Source of the DNA: CAZTVN01 sp964617145
GTDB taxonomy: Bacteria; Patescibacteriota; Gracilibacteria; UBA1369; JACRIC01
NCBI GenBank assembly: GCA_964617145.1
Contig: CAZTVN010000003.1
Location: 1-41,506, forward strand
Reading direction: 5' to 3'
DNA: 41,506 nucleotides
Notes under the pieces: generated by a model
Seen by the model: the letters and a program-made list of their open reading frames with translations, nothing else
Databases searched by the model: none
Told to the model about the DNA's origin: nothing
Translations under genes and position numbers: made by a program
In this document: positions 33,016 through 39,676 of the stretch, piece by piece
How positions within the stretch are numbered: position 1 is the stretch's first letter
Layout of the letters: each line of letters starts with the position of its first letter

Positions 33016-34479
33016 TTACATTCTTATTGAAATACCATTCTTTCTTAAAAATTTCTTTACCTTGGCTATCGTGACCTCTTGAAAATGCAACATGCTCGCC
33101 AAAAGTACGCTGTCTGCTTTCCCCTTTTCAAATGCTTCCAGAAGATGCTGCAATGTTCCAGCTCCTCCTGAGGCGATCACTGGAATGTTTACCGATGTAC
33201 TTACTTTTTCTATTAATTTTAGATCATACCCTTGCTTTATACCATCTCTGTCCATAGAAGTTAAAAGGATCTCTCCTGCTCCTAATTTCTCCACTTTTTT
33301 TGCCCAATCTATCGCGTCAAGCTCGGTCTCCTCACTTCCACCTTTTATAAACACTTTATAATTTTTTCCAACTTTTTTCGCATCGATAGCCACCACTATG
33401 CACTGCGATCCAAAATTTTTGGCTCCTTCCTTAATGAGCTTTGGATTTAATATCGCAGCGGTATTTATCGTTATCTTATCAGCTCCACATTTCAGTATTC
33501 GTCTCATTTCTTCTACGCTTTTTATACCTCCTCCCACCGTAAAAGGAATCGATACTTTCTTTGCTACTTTTTCGACCATACGATAGATGGTGTCACGATT
33601 TTCCTTACTCGCGGTTATGTCGAGAAAAACAAGTTCGTCTGCACCCTTTTTTGAATATTTTTCACCCAACTTGCCAGGATCACCGGCGTCTTTTAAGTTG
33701 AGGAAACGCTTCCCTTTCACTACTCTGCCATCTTTTACGTCGAGACAAGGTATAATTCGTTTTGTTAGGGCGCTATTTTTGAGCGCTTCGCACAGGAGAA
33801 TTTTCCCTTCATAAAGAGCTTTTCCAATAATTGCTCCTTCAATGTTTAATTTTTTTAATATTTGCAAGCTTCTCAAGTTCGATATTCCTCCTGATGCGAT
33901 CACTTTTAATCCGAGATTTTTTAACTGCGAAATCATCTCAAAGTTTGGTGATGTTAATGTCCCATCTCTTGAGATGTCTGTGGCGATAATTTCACTGATT
34001 CCTATTTTTTTCAGATTTTTAGCGAATTTTCTATATTCGAGAGCGGTATTTTTTTGCCAACCATTCGTTACCACATTGCCATTTTCGATATCGATGGCGA
34101 CTATAATCGATTTTGCTCCGTAAAAATTTACTAAGTTTTGTAGAAATTTCTGATCAGACGCCGCGACAGTCCCTATCACGATTCGCTCAATGCCGGAATC
34201 GAGATAGAAACGCGCATCTTTCTCCTGCCGTATTCCTCCACCAACTTGCAGAGGAATTTTCACTTTTTTCCTCATTTTCGCTATCAAATTTTGATTTACA
34301 GGATATCCAGCCTTAGCACCATCAAGATCAATAACATGCAACATCGGAGCTCCTTGCTTTGCAAATTTTTCAGCCACAAAAATCGGATTTTCGTTGTATA
34401 CTTTTTTTTCTTCAAAATCACCTCGTAACAGGCGCACGCATTTGCCGCCCATGATGTCAATTGCAGGAATTATCAACAT
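33016..34479 (-). CDS. hisAF: HisA-HisF fusion protein
   Basis: One open frame encodes two full (beta-alpha)8 barrels. Residues 1-~240 are HisA (ProFAR isomerase): MLIIPAIDIMGGKCVRLLRG with the catalytic Asp of AIDI, VGGGIR, and ATDISRDGT with the second Asp. Residues ~240-487 are HisF (cyclase subunit of IGP synthase): RIIPCLDVKDGRVVKG, VGGGIKS, VVAIDAKK and LTSMDRDG, with both catalytic Asp present. The junction ALKNSALTKRIIPCLDV contains no start codon, so HisF cannot be made separately by an ordinary start. I chose the ATG at 34479 over the upstream TTG at 34488, because HisA proteins begin at MLIIPAID. The ATG overlaps the hisH TGA stop. HisF partners with HisH, encoded just upstream. 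Such a fusion is unusual; the genes are normally separate. Confidence 0.93.
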   Translation of the reverse strand: MLIIPAIDIMGGKCVRLLRGDFEEKKVYNENPIFVAEKFAKQGAPMLHVIDLDGAKAGYPVNQNLIAKMRKKVKIPLQVGGGIRQEKDARFYLDSGIERIVIGTVAASDQKFLQNLVNFYGAKSIIVAIDIENGNVVTNGWQKNTALEYRKFAKNLKKIGISEIIATDISRDGTLTSPNFEMISQLKNLGLKVIASGGISNLRSLQILKKLNIEGAIIGKALYEGKILLCEALKNSALTKRIIPCLDVKDGRVVKGKRFLNLKDAGDPGKLGEKYSKKGADELVFLDITASKENRDTIYRMVEKVAKKVSIPFTVGGGIKSVEEMRRILKCGADKITINTAAILNPKLIKEGAKNFGSQCIVVAIDAKKVGKNYKVFIKGGSEETELDAIDWAKKVEKLGAGEILLTSMDRDGIKQGYDLKLIEKVSTSVNIPVIASGGAGTLQHLLEAFEKGKADSVLLASMLHFQEVTIAKVKKFLRKNGISIRM

Positions 34480-35114
34480 AAAGTACAAAAATTACGTAAT
34501 ATTTTCATACCTTGCTCGCCTGATTTTTCGGGATGAAATTGTGTGCCGAAAAAATTTTTATACTGAAGCACTACGGGGAATCTGATCTCATAATCTGCTT
34601 CGGCAATAATATTTTGCTGTAGCGCATCGAAATAATATGAATGCACAAAATAAAAATATGCATCGTCTTTGATGCCTTTTGTGAGCTTGGAGGTTTTTTT
34701 TAATGATACTCGATTCCAGCCCATGTGCGGAATTTTTAATCCTTTTTGCTGCGGCAATTTTCTCACTCGACCTTTCATAATTTTGAGACATTCCACATTA
34801 CCTTCATAAGAAAATTCGGCCAAAATCTGCATTCCAAGACAAATACCAAGAAACGGGACATTGAGTTTTTGAATGAAATTTTTGATTTTTTGTAGGTGTT
34901 CCATCGCTTGAGAAGCCGCACCAACACCTGGGAGGATATATCCGTCGTATTTGGGAAGAGTCTGAAAAACGTGCTTACTCCTGCAATTTTCTGACAAAAC
35001 CATATTTTCCCGAGGCTCTTTATCAAACTTTTCGAATGACACTCCAATTTTGGAAAGAGCATTTTCAATACTTTTTATATTTCCCGCACCGTAGTCAATT
35101 ATAGCGATTTTCAT
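34473..35114 (-). CDS. hisH: Imidazole glycerol phosphate synthase, glutaminase subunit
   Basis: HisH is the class I glutamine amidotransferase that feeds ammonia to HisF. The triad is present: Cys in FLGICLGMQIL, and His and Glu in TQFHPEKSGEQG. The N-terminus MKIAIIDYGAGNIKSIENAL and YILPGVGAASQAMEHL (the oxyanion-strand PGVG) are typical. PHMGWNRV is the HisF-contacting segment. Length is 213 aa, slightly longer than usual because of an insertion near ENCRSKHVFQ. Its stop codon overlaps the hisAF start, which favours coupled translation of the two subunits. Confidence 0.95.
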   Translation of the reverse strand: MKIAIIDYGAGNIKSIENALSKIGVSFEKFDKEPRENMVLSENCRSKHVFQTLPKYDGYILPGVGAASQAMEHLQKIKNFIQKLNVPFLGICLGMQILAEFSYEGNVECLKIMKGRVRKLPQQKGLKIPHMGWNRVSLKKTSKLTKGIKDDAYFYFVHSYYFDALQQNIIAEADYEIRFPVVLQYKNFFGTQFHPEKSGEQGMKILRNFCTLC

Positions 35115-35150
35115 AGTTTTCTTTTTAAGATTTACGAATTTTAAGAATCT

Positions 35151-36020
35151 CTATATAACAATCTGTTCGATTGGCGTGACTAAAATATCTCTTCCACCGG
35201 CTCTTTTCAGCTTTTCGATAAACTCCCAAAGTATTTTTTCTGGAATTACCGAGTGGATAGCCACCATTTCCGTATTTGCCAAAGGCATAACTGTTGGTGA
35301 ACTCATGCTCGGCATAATGCTTTGTATCTTTTTGAGCGCTTTCCGAGGGGCATTCAACATCACATATTTCGTTGAGTCAGCTCTTATACTCGCTTGAAGC
35401 CGCATGAGAAAATTTTCGATATTTTTTCTTTTTGCCTTCTCCAATTTTGGACTTTGAATCAAAAGAGCCTCTGATTCAAAAATTGTTGCTATTTCTTTTA
35501 AACCATTTGTACGCAGTGTTGTCCCCGTTGATACAAGATCGCAAACGGCATCGGCAATTCCCAGCATCGGAGCGATTTCCACCGATCCTTTGATACCAAT
35601 AACATTTCCTTTGATATTTTCCTTTTTTAAAAAATCATTCAGCGAACGAACATAAGATGTTGCAATTTTCTTGCCACTTAAATCCTTTATTTTTTTTATG
35701 GGACTTTTTTCCGAAACGGCTAGAGAAAGTCGACATTTTCCAAAACCCAGGCGTTCAAGAATCGTAACCTGAACGCCCTTTTCCTTCAGCATATTCTCAC
35801 CCACAATCCCAAGATCACAAACCTGATCTTGCACATATTCAGGGATATCATCGTCACGAAGCCATAAAATTTCAAGATCAAAATTTTTTGATCGCGTAAA
35901 AAGACGATCTTTGTACATTTCAAATTCTATGCCCATGTTTTTTAAAAGTTGCAGGGTTGCTTCGGTCAGTCGACCAGTTTTTTGAATGGCAAGTTTTATA
36001 TTTTTTCCACTTCGTTTCAT
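35151..36020 (-). CDS. hisG: ATP phosphoribosyltransferase, long form
   Basis: This 289-aa enzyme catalyses the first step of histidine synthesis. The catalytic region has LAIQKTGRLTEATLQLLKNMG, DLGIVGENMLKE and the PRPP loop in ADAVCDLVSTGTTLRTNGL. Residues from about 215 form the ACT-like regulatory domain of the long HisG form (KYVMLNAPRKALKKIQSIMP, SSPTVMPL, WEFIEKLKRAGGRDILVTPIEQIV). It should therefore be histidine-inhibited and not need HisZ. It is 37 bp upstream of hisH. Upstream lie repeat copy F and the terminator of the TrpR-like regulator. Confidence 0.95.
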   Translation of the reverse strand: MKRSGKNIKLAIQKTGRLTEATLQLLKNMGIEFEMYKDRLFTRSKNFDLEILWLRDDDIPEYVQDQVCDLGIVGENMLKEKGVQVTILERLGFGKCRLSLAVSEKSPIKKIKDLSGKKIATSYVRSLNDFLKKENIKGNVIGIKGSVEIAPMLGIADAVCDLVSTGTTLRTNGLKEIATIFESEALLIQSPKLEKAKRKNIENFLMRLQASIRADSTKYVMLNAPRKALKKIQSIMPSMSSPTVMPLANTEMVAIHSVIPEKILWEFIEKLKRAGGRDILVTPIEQIVI

Positions 36021-36055
36021 GGTTTTCTTTGTGTTAAGAGAGGAAGACTTTGTAA

Positions 36056-36107
36056 GGGATGTGCTGTAAAAATATGCTTACTACTGGTAATTTTCACTAA
36101 GCTCCTA
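36056..36107 (+). repeat. Dispersed CTGAAAAAC palindromic repeat, copy F (degenerate)
   Basis: GGGATGTGCTGTAAAAATAT is followed by GCTTACTACTGGTAATTTTC and ACTAAGCTCC. It matches the CTGAAAAACTAT-(n)-ACT-(n)-AATTTTCAC order of copies D and E with mismatches. It lies between hisG and the terminator of the TrpR-like gene and so would be in the 5' leader of any readthrough his transcript. Confidence 0.5.
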
Positions 36108-36113
36108 AGATAT

Positions 36114-36143
36114 AAAAAAAATCGCTTTTCCTGGAGCGATTTT
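36114..36143 (-). terminator. Rho-independent terminator/attenuator between regulator and hisG
   Basis: On the minus strand, AAAATCGCT (36135-36143 on plus reads AGCGATTTT) pairs with AGCGATTTT (36118-36126), and a run of eight T follows (plus-strand A at 36114-36121). It lies after the TrpR-like gene and before hisG, so it could terminate the regulator's transcript or attenuate readthrough into the his genes. Confidence 0.75.
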
Positions 36144-36167
36144 AAGTGGATTTAAGTTTCGATACAT

Positions 36168-36467
36168 TTATTTTCCTCGTCGTTTCATGACGAACTTATA
36201 TCCACCCATTCCGTGATGGAACCAATGGGCGACCCTTGTAACGGTTGCTGTGCTCGCACCAGTTTTTTTGCTGATTTCTCGATACGTTTCATTGTTAGCA
36301 ACGCGTTTTGCTACCTGAAATCTTTCTATCATGGCTTTGAGTTCGGACAGCGTACATAAATCTCTTAAAAAATTACGGCATTCTTTTTCGGTTTTGAGAT
36401 TTAATAGAGCTTTTAAGAGCTCTTTCGCTTCTTTTTGATTTAAAAAATTTTCATTCATTGTTTTCAT
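36168..36467 (-). CDS. TrpR/YerC-family transcriptional regulator, likely his repressor
   Basis: This 99-aa protein matches the TrpR-like YerC/YecD family. LLNLKTEKECRNFLRDLCTLSELKAMIERFQVAKRV is the helical dimer core, and TYREISKKTGASTATVTRVAHWFHHGMGGY is the helix-turn-helix with recognition helix. YerC-type regulators are found beside histidine genes in Gram-positive and CPR genomes and are candidates for histidine-dependent control. Here it lies directly upstream of hisG in the same direction. Its own promoter contains repeated ATCATG/CATGAT half-sites, which suggests autoregulation. Start at ATG 36467; the ATG three codons later is also possible. The ligand is inferred, not shown. Confidence 0.87.
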   Translation of the reverse strand: MKTMNENFLNQKEAKELLKALLNLKTEKECRNFLRDLCTLSELKAMIERFQVAKRVANNETYREISKKTGASTATVTRVAHWFHHGMGGYKFVMKRRGK

Positions 36468-36480
36468 GTATTAAAACGCT

Positions 36481-36511
36481 ATCATGTTATCATGTAATAA
36501 TTTCATGTCAA
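36481..36511 (-). promoter_or_regulatory. Promoter with overlapping palindromic operator upstream of TrpR-like gene
   Basis: On the minus strand a perfect TTGACA (plus 36506-36511) and TAACAT (plus 36484-36489) are 16 bases apart. The same stretch carries overlapping ATCATG, TTATCATGTAATAA and TTTCATG half-sites, forming imperfect palindromes across the -10 region. This is what an autoregulated repressor site would look like. The first codon is about 15 bases beyond the -10. Confidence 0.6.
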
Positions 36512-36522
36512 GTTAAAAATTG

Positions 36523-36737
36523 GTAACTGCTCACAATGGTAAAAAGTGGGCGGGGCGTTTCCCTTTCGTCCTGCCTCCGCATTGACCGTCCATCCGCTCA
36601 TTTCTTCTGATAACGCGATTGGCAGACGCGTTATCAGATAGTCACTCGCGGGGACGGTTCCCAATTGCTCGGCAATGTCCTTAAGGGAAACGCCCCGCCC
36701 ACTTTTTTACCCCCGTTGATTCCTTGTGAGCAGTTAC
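36523..36737. repeat. Long foldback element, core type I (copy 2)
   Basis: Outer arms GTAACTGCTCACAA (36523-36536) and its complement (36724-36737) surround a second perfect 25-bp pair (36541-36565 with 36683-36707; core GTGGGCGGGGCGTTTCCC). At the tip, CTGATAACGCG (36607-36617) pairs with CGCGTTATCAG (36627-36637). The single-stranded parts TCCGCATTGACCGT, CTTCTGAT, ATCAGATAGTCA and CAAT-GCT match the 21187-21345 element, while the arms differ by paired changes. It occupies the 287-bp gap between two minus-strand genes. Confidence 0.9.
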
Positions 36738-36753
36738 AAAAATTGCATAAAAA

Positions 36754-37527
36754 TCATTCGACAGTTATTTTTTTAAAAAACTCTATCAATCCATATAAAA
36801 GTGGAATGTGGAGCAAGTATATGACAAGAGCGTATTTTGAGAAAAACTGAAATATTTTCGGAGTAATGCGTGATATTTTCTCTGAATTTTTCCATCTTCT
36901 TTTTCCTCCAGGATATAAAAAGTGTCCAAGCAATATTCCCAGTGTTGGAAGAGTTATCCAAGGGAAAATAGGGAAATAATCAATGGTTTGAAAATTTTGC
37001 ACTTTAAATCCAAAAATGAGTAAAAGAGGGAACGATGTTTCTACTTCCTGAAATATTTTTCCGAGTCCGAAACCGATCAAGGCTATTATTTTGAGTGTTT
37101 TCTTTTTCTCTACGAAGAAACTTAAAAAATAACTTGATACGGCTATAAAATGCAGGACTCCAAATCGAACATAGAGATCTCCTATAAATATTCGCGTTGC
37201 TAAAGTCACGAAAATAGCACTGAGCAATATGATTTTTGATCGGTTCCATTGTCTAAAATAAAAAGCGTTTTTCGATATGCCCTTTGCGCGAATTTTATTA
37301 TATGAAATTGCCATGCATACTCCCACCAAAATCAGAAAAGAAAACTGTACAAATCTTGCGAGTAACAGAAAGCCACCTTCGTACATTTCGTAATTTCGTA
37401 TTTCAAGAAAATCCAGCAGAAAGAAAAAATGAAAAATAATCATGCCTATTACGGCCAATGTTCTCAATATGTCGATTTCTTCAAAGCGCTCGTCTGTTTG
37501 GTTTATTTTCTTGTGATTTTTTTTCAC
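36754..37527 (-). CDS. DUF1624-type multipass membrane protein
   Basis: This 257-aa protein has about seven hydrophobic helices. RFEEIDILRTLAVIGMIIFHFFF at the start, FSFLILVGVCMAISYNKI, YVRFGVLHFIAVSSYF and YFPIFPWITLPTLGILLGHFLY are typical of DUF1624, related to heparan-alpha-glucosaminide N-acetyltransferase and acyltransferase_3 membrane proteins. Members are thought to move acyl groups across the membrane onto sugars, so a role in envelope glycan modification is plausible. The start is GTG at 37527, as no ATG precedes the first helix. It is divergent from the DsbA-like gene with a 41-bp gap. Confidence 0.8.
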   Translation of the reverse strand: MKKNHKKINQTDERFEEIDILRTLAVIGMIIFHFFFLLDFLEIRNYEMYEGGFLLLARFVQFSFLILVGVCMAISYNKIRAKGISKNAFYFRQWNRSKIILLSAIFVTLATRIFIGDLYVRFGVLHFIAVSSYFLSFFVEKKKTLKIIALIGFGLGKIFQEVETSFPLLLIFGFKVQNFQTIDYFPIFPWITLPTLGILLGHFLYPGGKRRWKNSEKISRITPKIFQFFSKYALVIYLLHIPLLYGLIEFFKKITVE

Positions 37528-37539
37528 CTTTATTATAAT
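37511..37539 (+). promoter_or_regulatory. Promoter of the DsbA-like gene with palindromic -10
   Basis: TTGTGA (37511-37516) and TATAAT (37534-37539) are spaced by 17 bases and point to the gene at 37569. The -10 lies in TATTATAATA, which also reads TATAAT on the minus strand (37532-37537), five bases before the GTG of the divergent gene. A shared, leaderless minus-strand promoter is possible. Confidence 0.55.
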
Positions 37540-37568
37540 AGACTCACTTTTATTTATTTTCTCTCATC

Positions 37569-38369
37569 ATGGCTGCAAAATCAAATAAAGCTCTTATCTC
37601 AGGTATTGTTGGAAGTGCCGTTTTAATTTCTGCTTCACTTGTTTTCGTTGGAGTTGTTATGCTCAACGGGGTAAAAGTGAAAAGTTTTGAGAATGGTTTG
37701 TTTGCTCAAGAACTCAAAGCAGCGATTGAAACTCTCAATAATGAAGATCCTCAAGCAAAGACTCAAAATGATCAAGATCAAGTCGTGAGGACAATTCCTT
37801 CAGACAGTGTCATGCCAGTTTCTGCGAAAGATGATCATATTTTGGGTGAATCCGATTCTCCTATTTCAGTTATTGAATATTCTGATTTTGAATGTCCTTG
37901 GTGTAAAAAATTTCATCAAGATGGCACTCCGAAGAAAATAGTTGACGCATACAAAGGCAAAGTAAATTTTGTTTATCGACATTTTGTAGCTGTAACTGGT
38001 CATAATCCATTAGCAACTCAAGAAGCACAAGCCAGTGAATGTGCTTCAGCACTTGGAGGAAATGATGCTTTCTGGAAATACCATGATGCACTTTTTGCTC
38101 GTACCACTTCAAATGGCAATGGCTTAAAATTAGAAGATTTAAGCACGATTGCCACTGAGACAGGTCTGAATACATCATCTTTTGATACATGTTTTCAAAG
38201 TGAAAAATATGCTTCAATCGTTGAAGAGGATATGAAAAGCGGAGCGAAAGTAGGAGTAGGGGGAACTCCTGGAACCGTTGTTATCAACAATGAAACTGGT
38301 GAGGCTTATCTTGTAAAAGGTGCTCAACCTTTTGAAACTTTCAAAGATGTTGTAGAACAATTGCTTTAA
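37569..38369 (+). CDS. DsbA-family thiol-disulfide oxidoreductase, membrane-anchored
   Basis: This 266-aa protein has an N-terminal membrane anchor (about 10-33, ISGIVGSAVLISASLVFVGVVML), a charged linker and a thioredoxin/DsbA fold. The active site is CPWC in YSDFECPWCKKFHQDG, with the cis-proline loop GVGGTPGTVVIN near the end. The helical insert contains ASECASALGGNDAFWKYHDALF, typical of the DsbA_4/BdbD-like group found in CPR and Actinobacteria. It oxidises or isomerises cysteines in exported proteins outside the cell. It heads a run of extracytoplasmic redox genes ending with a CcdA-like protein. Its own promoter is visible. Start ATG 37569. Confidence 0.92.
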   Translation: MAAKSNKALISGIVGSAVLISASLVFVGVVMLNGVKVKSFENGLFAQELKAAIETLNNEDPQAKTQNDQDQVVRTIPSDSVMPVSAKDDHILGESDSPISVIEYSDFECPWCKKFHQDGTPKKIVDAYKGKVNFVYRHFVAVTGHNPLATQEAQASECASALGGNDAFWKYHDALFARTTSNGNGLKLEDLSTIATETGLNTSSFDTCFQSEKYASIVEEDMKSGAKVGVGGTPGTVVINNETGEAYLVKGAQPFETFKDVVEQLL

Positions 38370-38382
38370 GCATATTAAGTCT

Positions 38383-38925
38383 ATGAAATATTCCAAGCAC
38401 GAACTCAAAAAACTTGAAAAGCAGGTTGGATCGAAAGAAGAACTCAATAGATTGTTACGAAATCAGGCTTTGAAATCTTCTTTTGGTATTGGAATAAGCA
38501 TTATTGTTTCTATTGGACTTGTTGCCCTTATTATCTACGCAATATTGAGTCGCTCTTCTTATAAACCGTATTCTTCGGGTCCTGTCCACTGGCATACGAA
38601 GTTAGCCTATAATCTTTGCGGTGATCGAACTTTTTTGCCTGAAGCTGTGGAGGGTCACGGATGGCTTGTTCATGGCCATATGGATAATGAGATACACATC
38701 GAAGGCACTATAGGCAGTGAAGATGATATTCGTTTGAAACGATATTTTGAGAATTTCCAGATTCCTTTTGGACCCGATCGCATCGGACCGTATAAAAATG
38801 GTGATGTATGTCCTTCAACCGGAGTTCCCGGAAAATTGAAAGTTCTCATTAATGGAAAAGAAGAAGCTGATTTTTTCAATCATGTGATGAAAGATGGAGA
38901 TAAAGCAGAAATTATTTTTGAGTAA
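38383..38925 (+). CDS. Membrane-anchored His-rich protein of unknown function
   Basis: This 180-aa protein has a lysine/glutamate-rich cytoplasmic N-terminus, one membrane helix (about 31-52, FGIGISIIVSIGLVALIIYAI) and an exterior domain of about 110 residues. The domain contains PVHWHTKLAYNLCG, GHGWLVHGHMDNEIHIEG and KNGDVCPSTGVPGKLKVLINGKE. The HWH, HGH and HIEG histidines and two cysteines suggest metal (perhaps copper) binding. I recall a similar HWHxxL...HxHxxxxIH pattern in archaeal and CPR hypothetical proteins. It follows the dsbA-like gene after 13 bp and is likely co-transcribed. Function unknown. Confidence 0.78.
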   Translation: MKYSKHELKKLEKQVGSKEELNRLLRNQALKSSFGIGISIIVSIGLVALIIYAILSRSSYKPYSSGPVHWHTKLAYNLCGDRTFLPEAVEGHGWLVHGHMDNEIHIEGTIGSEDDIRLKRYFENFQIPFGPDRIGPYKNGDVCPSTGVPGKLKVLINGKEEADFFNHVMKDGDKAEIIFE

Positions 38926-38950
38926 AAATATACGAGTTATACAATTCTTG

Positions 38951-39155
38951 AGTACGTAAAATTACGGTACAGGTGTCGAAGTATTCTTAGAAAAACACGA
39001 GAATAGTTTGGCTCAAAACCCGATTCGTCGCTTAAAAAATGCAAAACCGGAATTTTGCATTTTTTAAGGAGTGACTCATCGCATTTTGACAGCCAAACAA
39101 TCTCTATAGTTTTTCTTAAGAATCTTCCACACCTGTGCCGTAAAAACCCTGTACT
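38951..39155. repeat. Long foldback element between redox genes
   Basis: Arms of about 35 bp (38962-38996 with about 39112-39143; ACAGGTGT and ATTCTTA-GAAAAAC blocks) carry a few mismatches. GTTTGGCT (39006-39013) pairs with AGCCAAAC (39091-39098). A perfect 16-bp tip stem CTTAAAAAATGCAAAA (39031-39046) pairs with 39053-39068. The right arm's ATAGTTTTTCTTAAG also occurs (inverted) in repeat copy C. It fills the 290-bp gap between two genes in the same direction. Confidence 0.85.
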
Positions 39156-39217
39156 TACCATCGTGAAACTCTAAAATTGGCTTTTTAAAAGGTTTTTTTC
39201 GTGTTACAATTGCATTG

Positions 39218-39574
39218 ATGAAAACTTTCAAACATGTTTTATACACATTTTTGCCTACTACGCTTTCTTTGCTGATTTTTTCGGGCTTTTTTTTGCATTC
39301 TTTTCATGTGCTGCCACCTTTAACCAGTGAGCTTAAGCTTCTCAACACCCAAAATGTTTGTTGTACGCAGTGTCCACAGGAAAATGAATGTGTATCCGAC
39401 TCAAAAAGTCATCAGATTGATATTCTGAATGTACCGTTTCAGCATGATATTGATTTTAAGCCTTATTCGTCAAGGTCAGACATAAAAACGACTTTTGAAG
39501 TTCCTGAACGTTCTTTACTTACATTATTTGCTTTTAAGACGCCATTTTATCTCTCTGAAATACAGAGAGAATGA
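39218..39574 (+). CDS. Small exported or membrane-anchored cysteine-rich protein
   Basis: The protein is about 118 aa. A hydrophobic N-terminal segment (VLYTFLPTTLSLLIFSGFFLH) is a signal anchor or signal peptide. It is followed by a cluster of four cysteines, NVCCTQCPQENEC, and a polar C-terminus with FKPYSSRSDIKTTFEVPERS. The cysteines could be substrates of the DsbA-like enzyme or bind metal. I used the ATG at 39218 rather than the TTG just before it. TTACAAT about 10 bases upstream may be a -10 giving a leaderless transcript. No family recognised; its existence as a gene is supported by context and signal sequence. Confidence 0.62.
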   Translation: MKTFKHVLYTFLPTTLSLLIFSGFFLHSFHVLPPLTSELKLLNTQNVCCTQCPQENECVSDSKSHQIDILNVPFQHDIDFKPYSSRSDIKTTFEVPERSLLTLFAFKTPFYLSEIQRE

Positions 39575-39596
39575 TTGTTTCGTAAGCTTTCGATTT

Positions 39597-39634
39597 TTCA
39601 CTGTACCTATCGCTTAAGCGAAAATTTCAGTGAA
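39597..39634. terminator. Hairpin after the small Cys protein gene
   Basis: TTCACTG (39597-39603) pairs with CAGTGAA (39628-39634) and encloses the perfect palindrome TCGCTTAAGCGA (39610-39621). It lies 23 bp after the stop codon. A second small stem CTCTCTG/CAGAGAG (39551-39569) is at the gene's very end. The T-run after it is interrupted, so it may be a weak terminator. Confidence 0.45.
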
Positions 39635-39676
39635 TTTTAATCGTTGATTTTTAGTGTATTTTTTCATTTTATGTTT

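Noticed and set aside
36484..36511. Riboswitch or T-box upstream of the his genes
   Set aside because: No T-box sequence, specifier loop or known riboswitch core is visible; the signal there is a promoter with palindromic half-sites.
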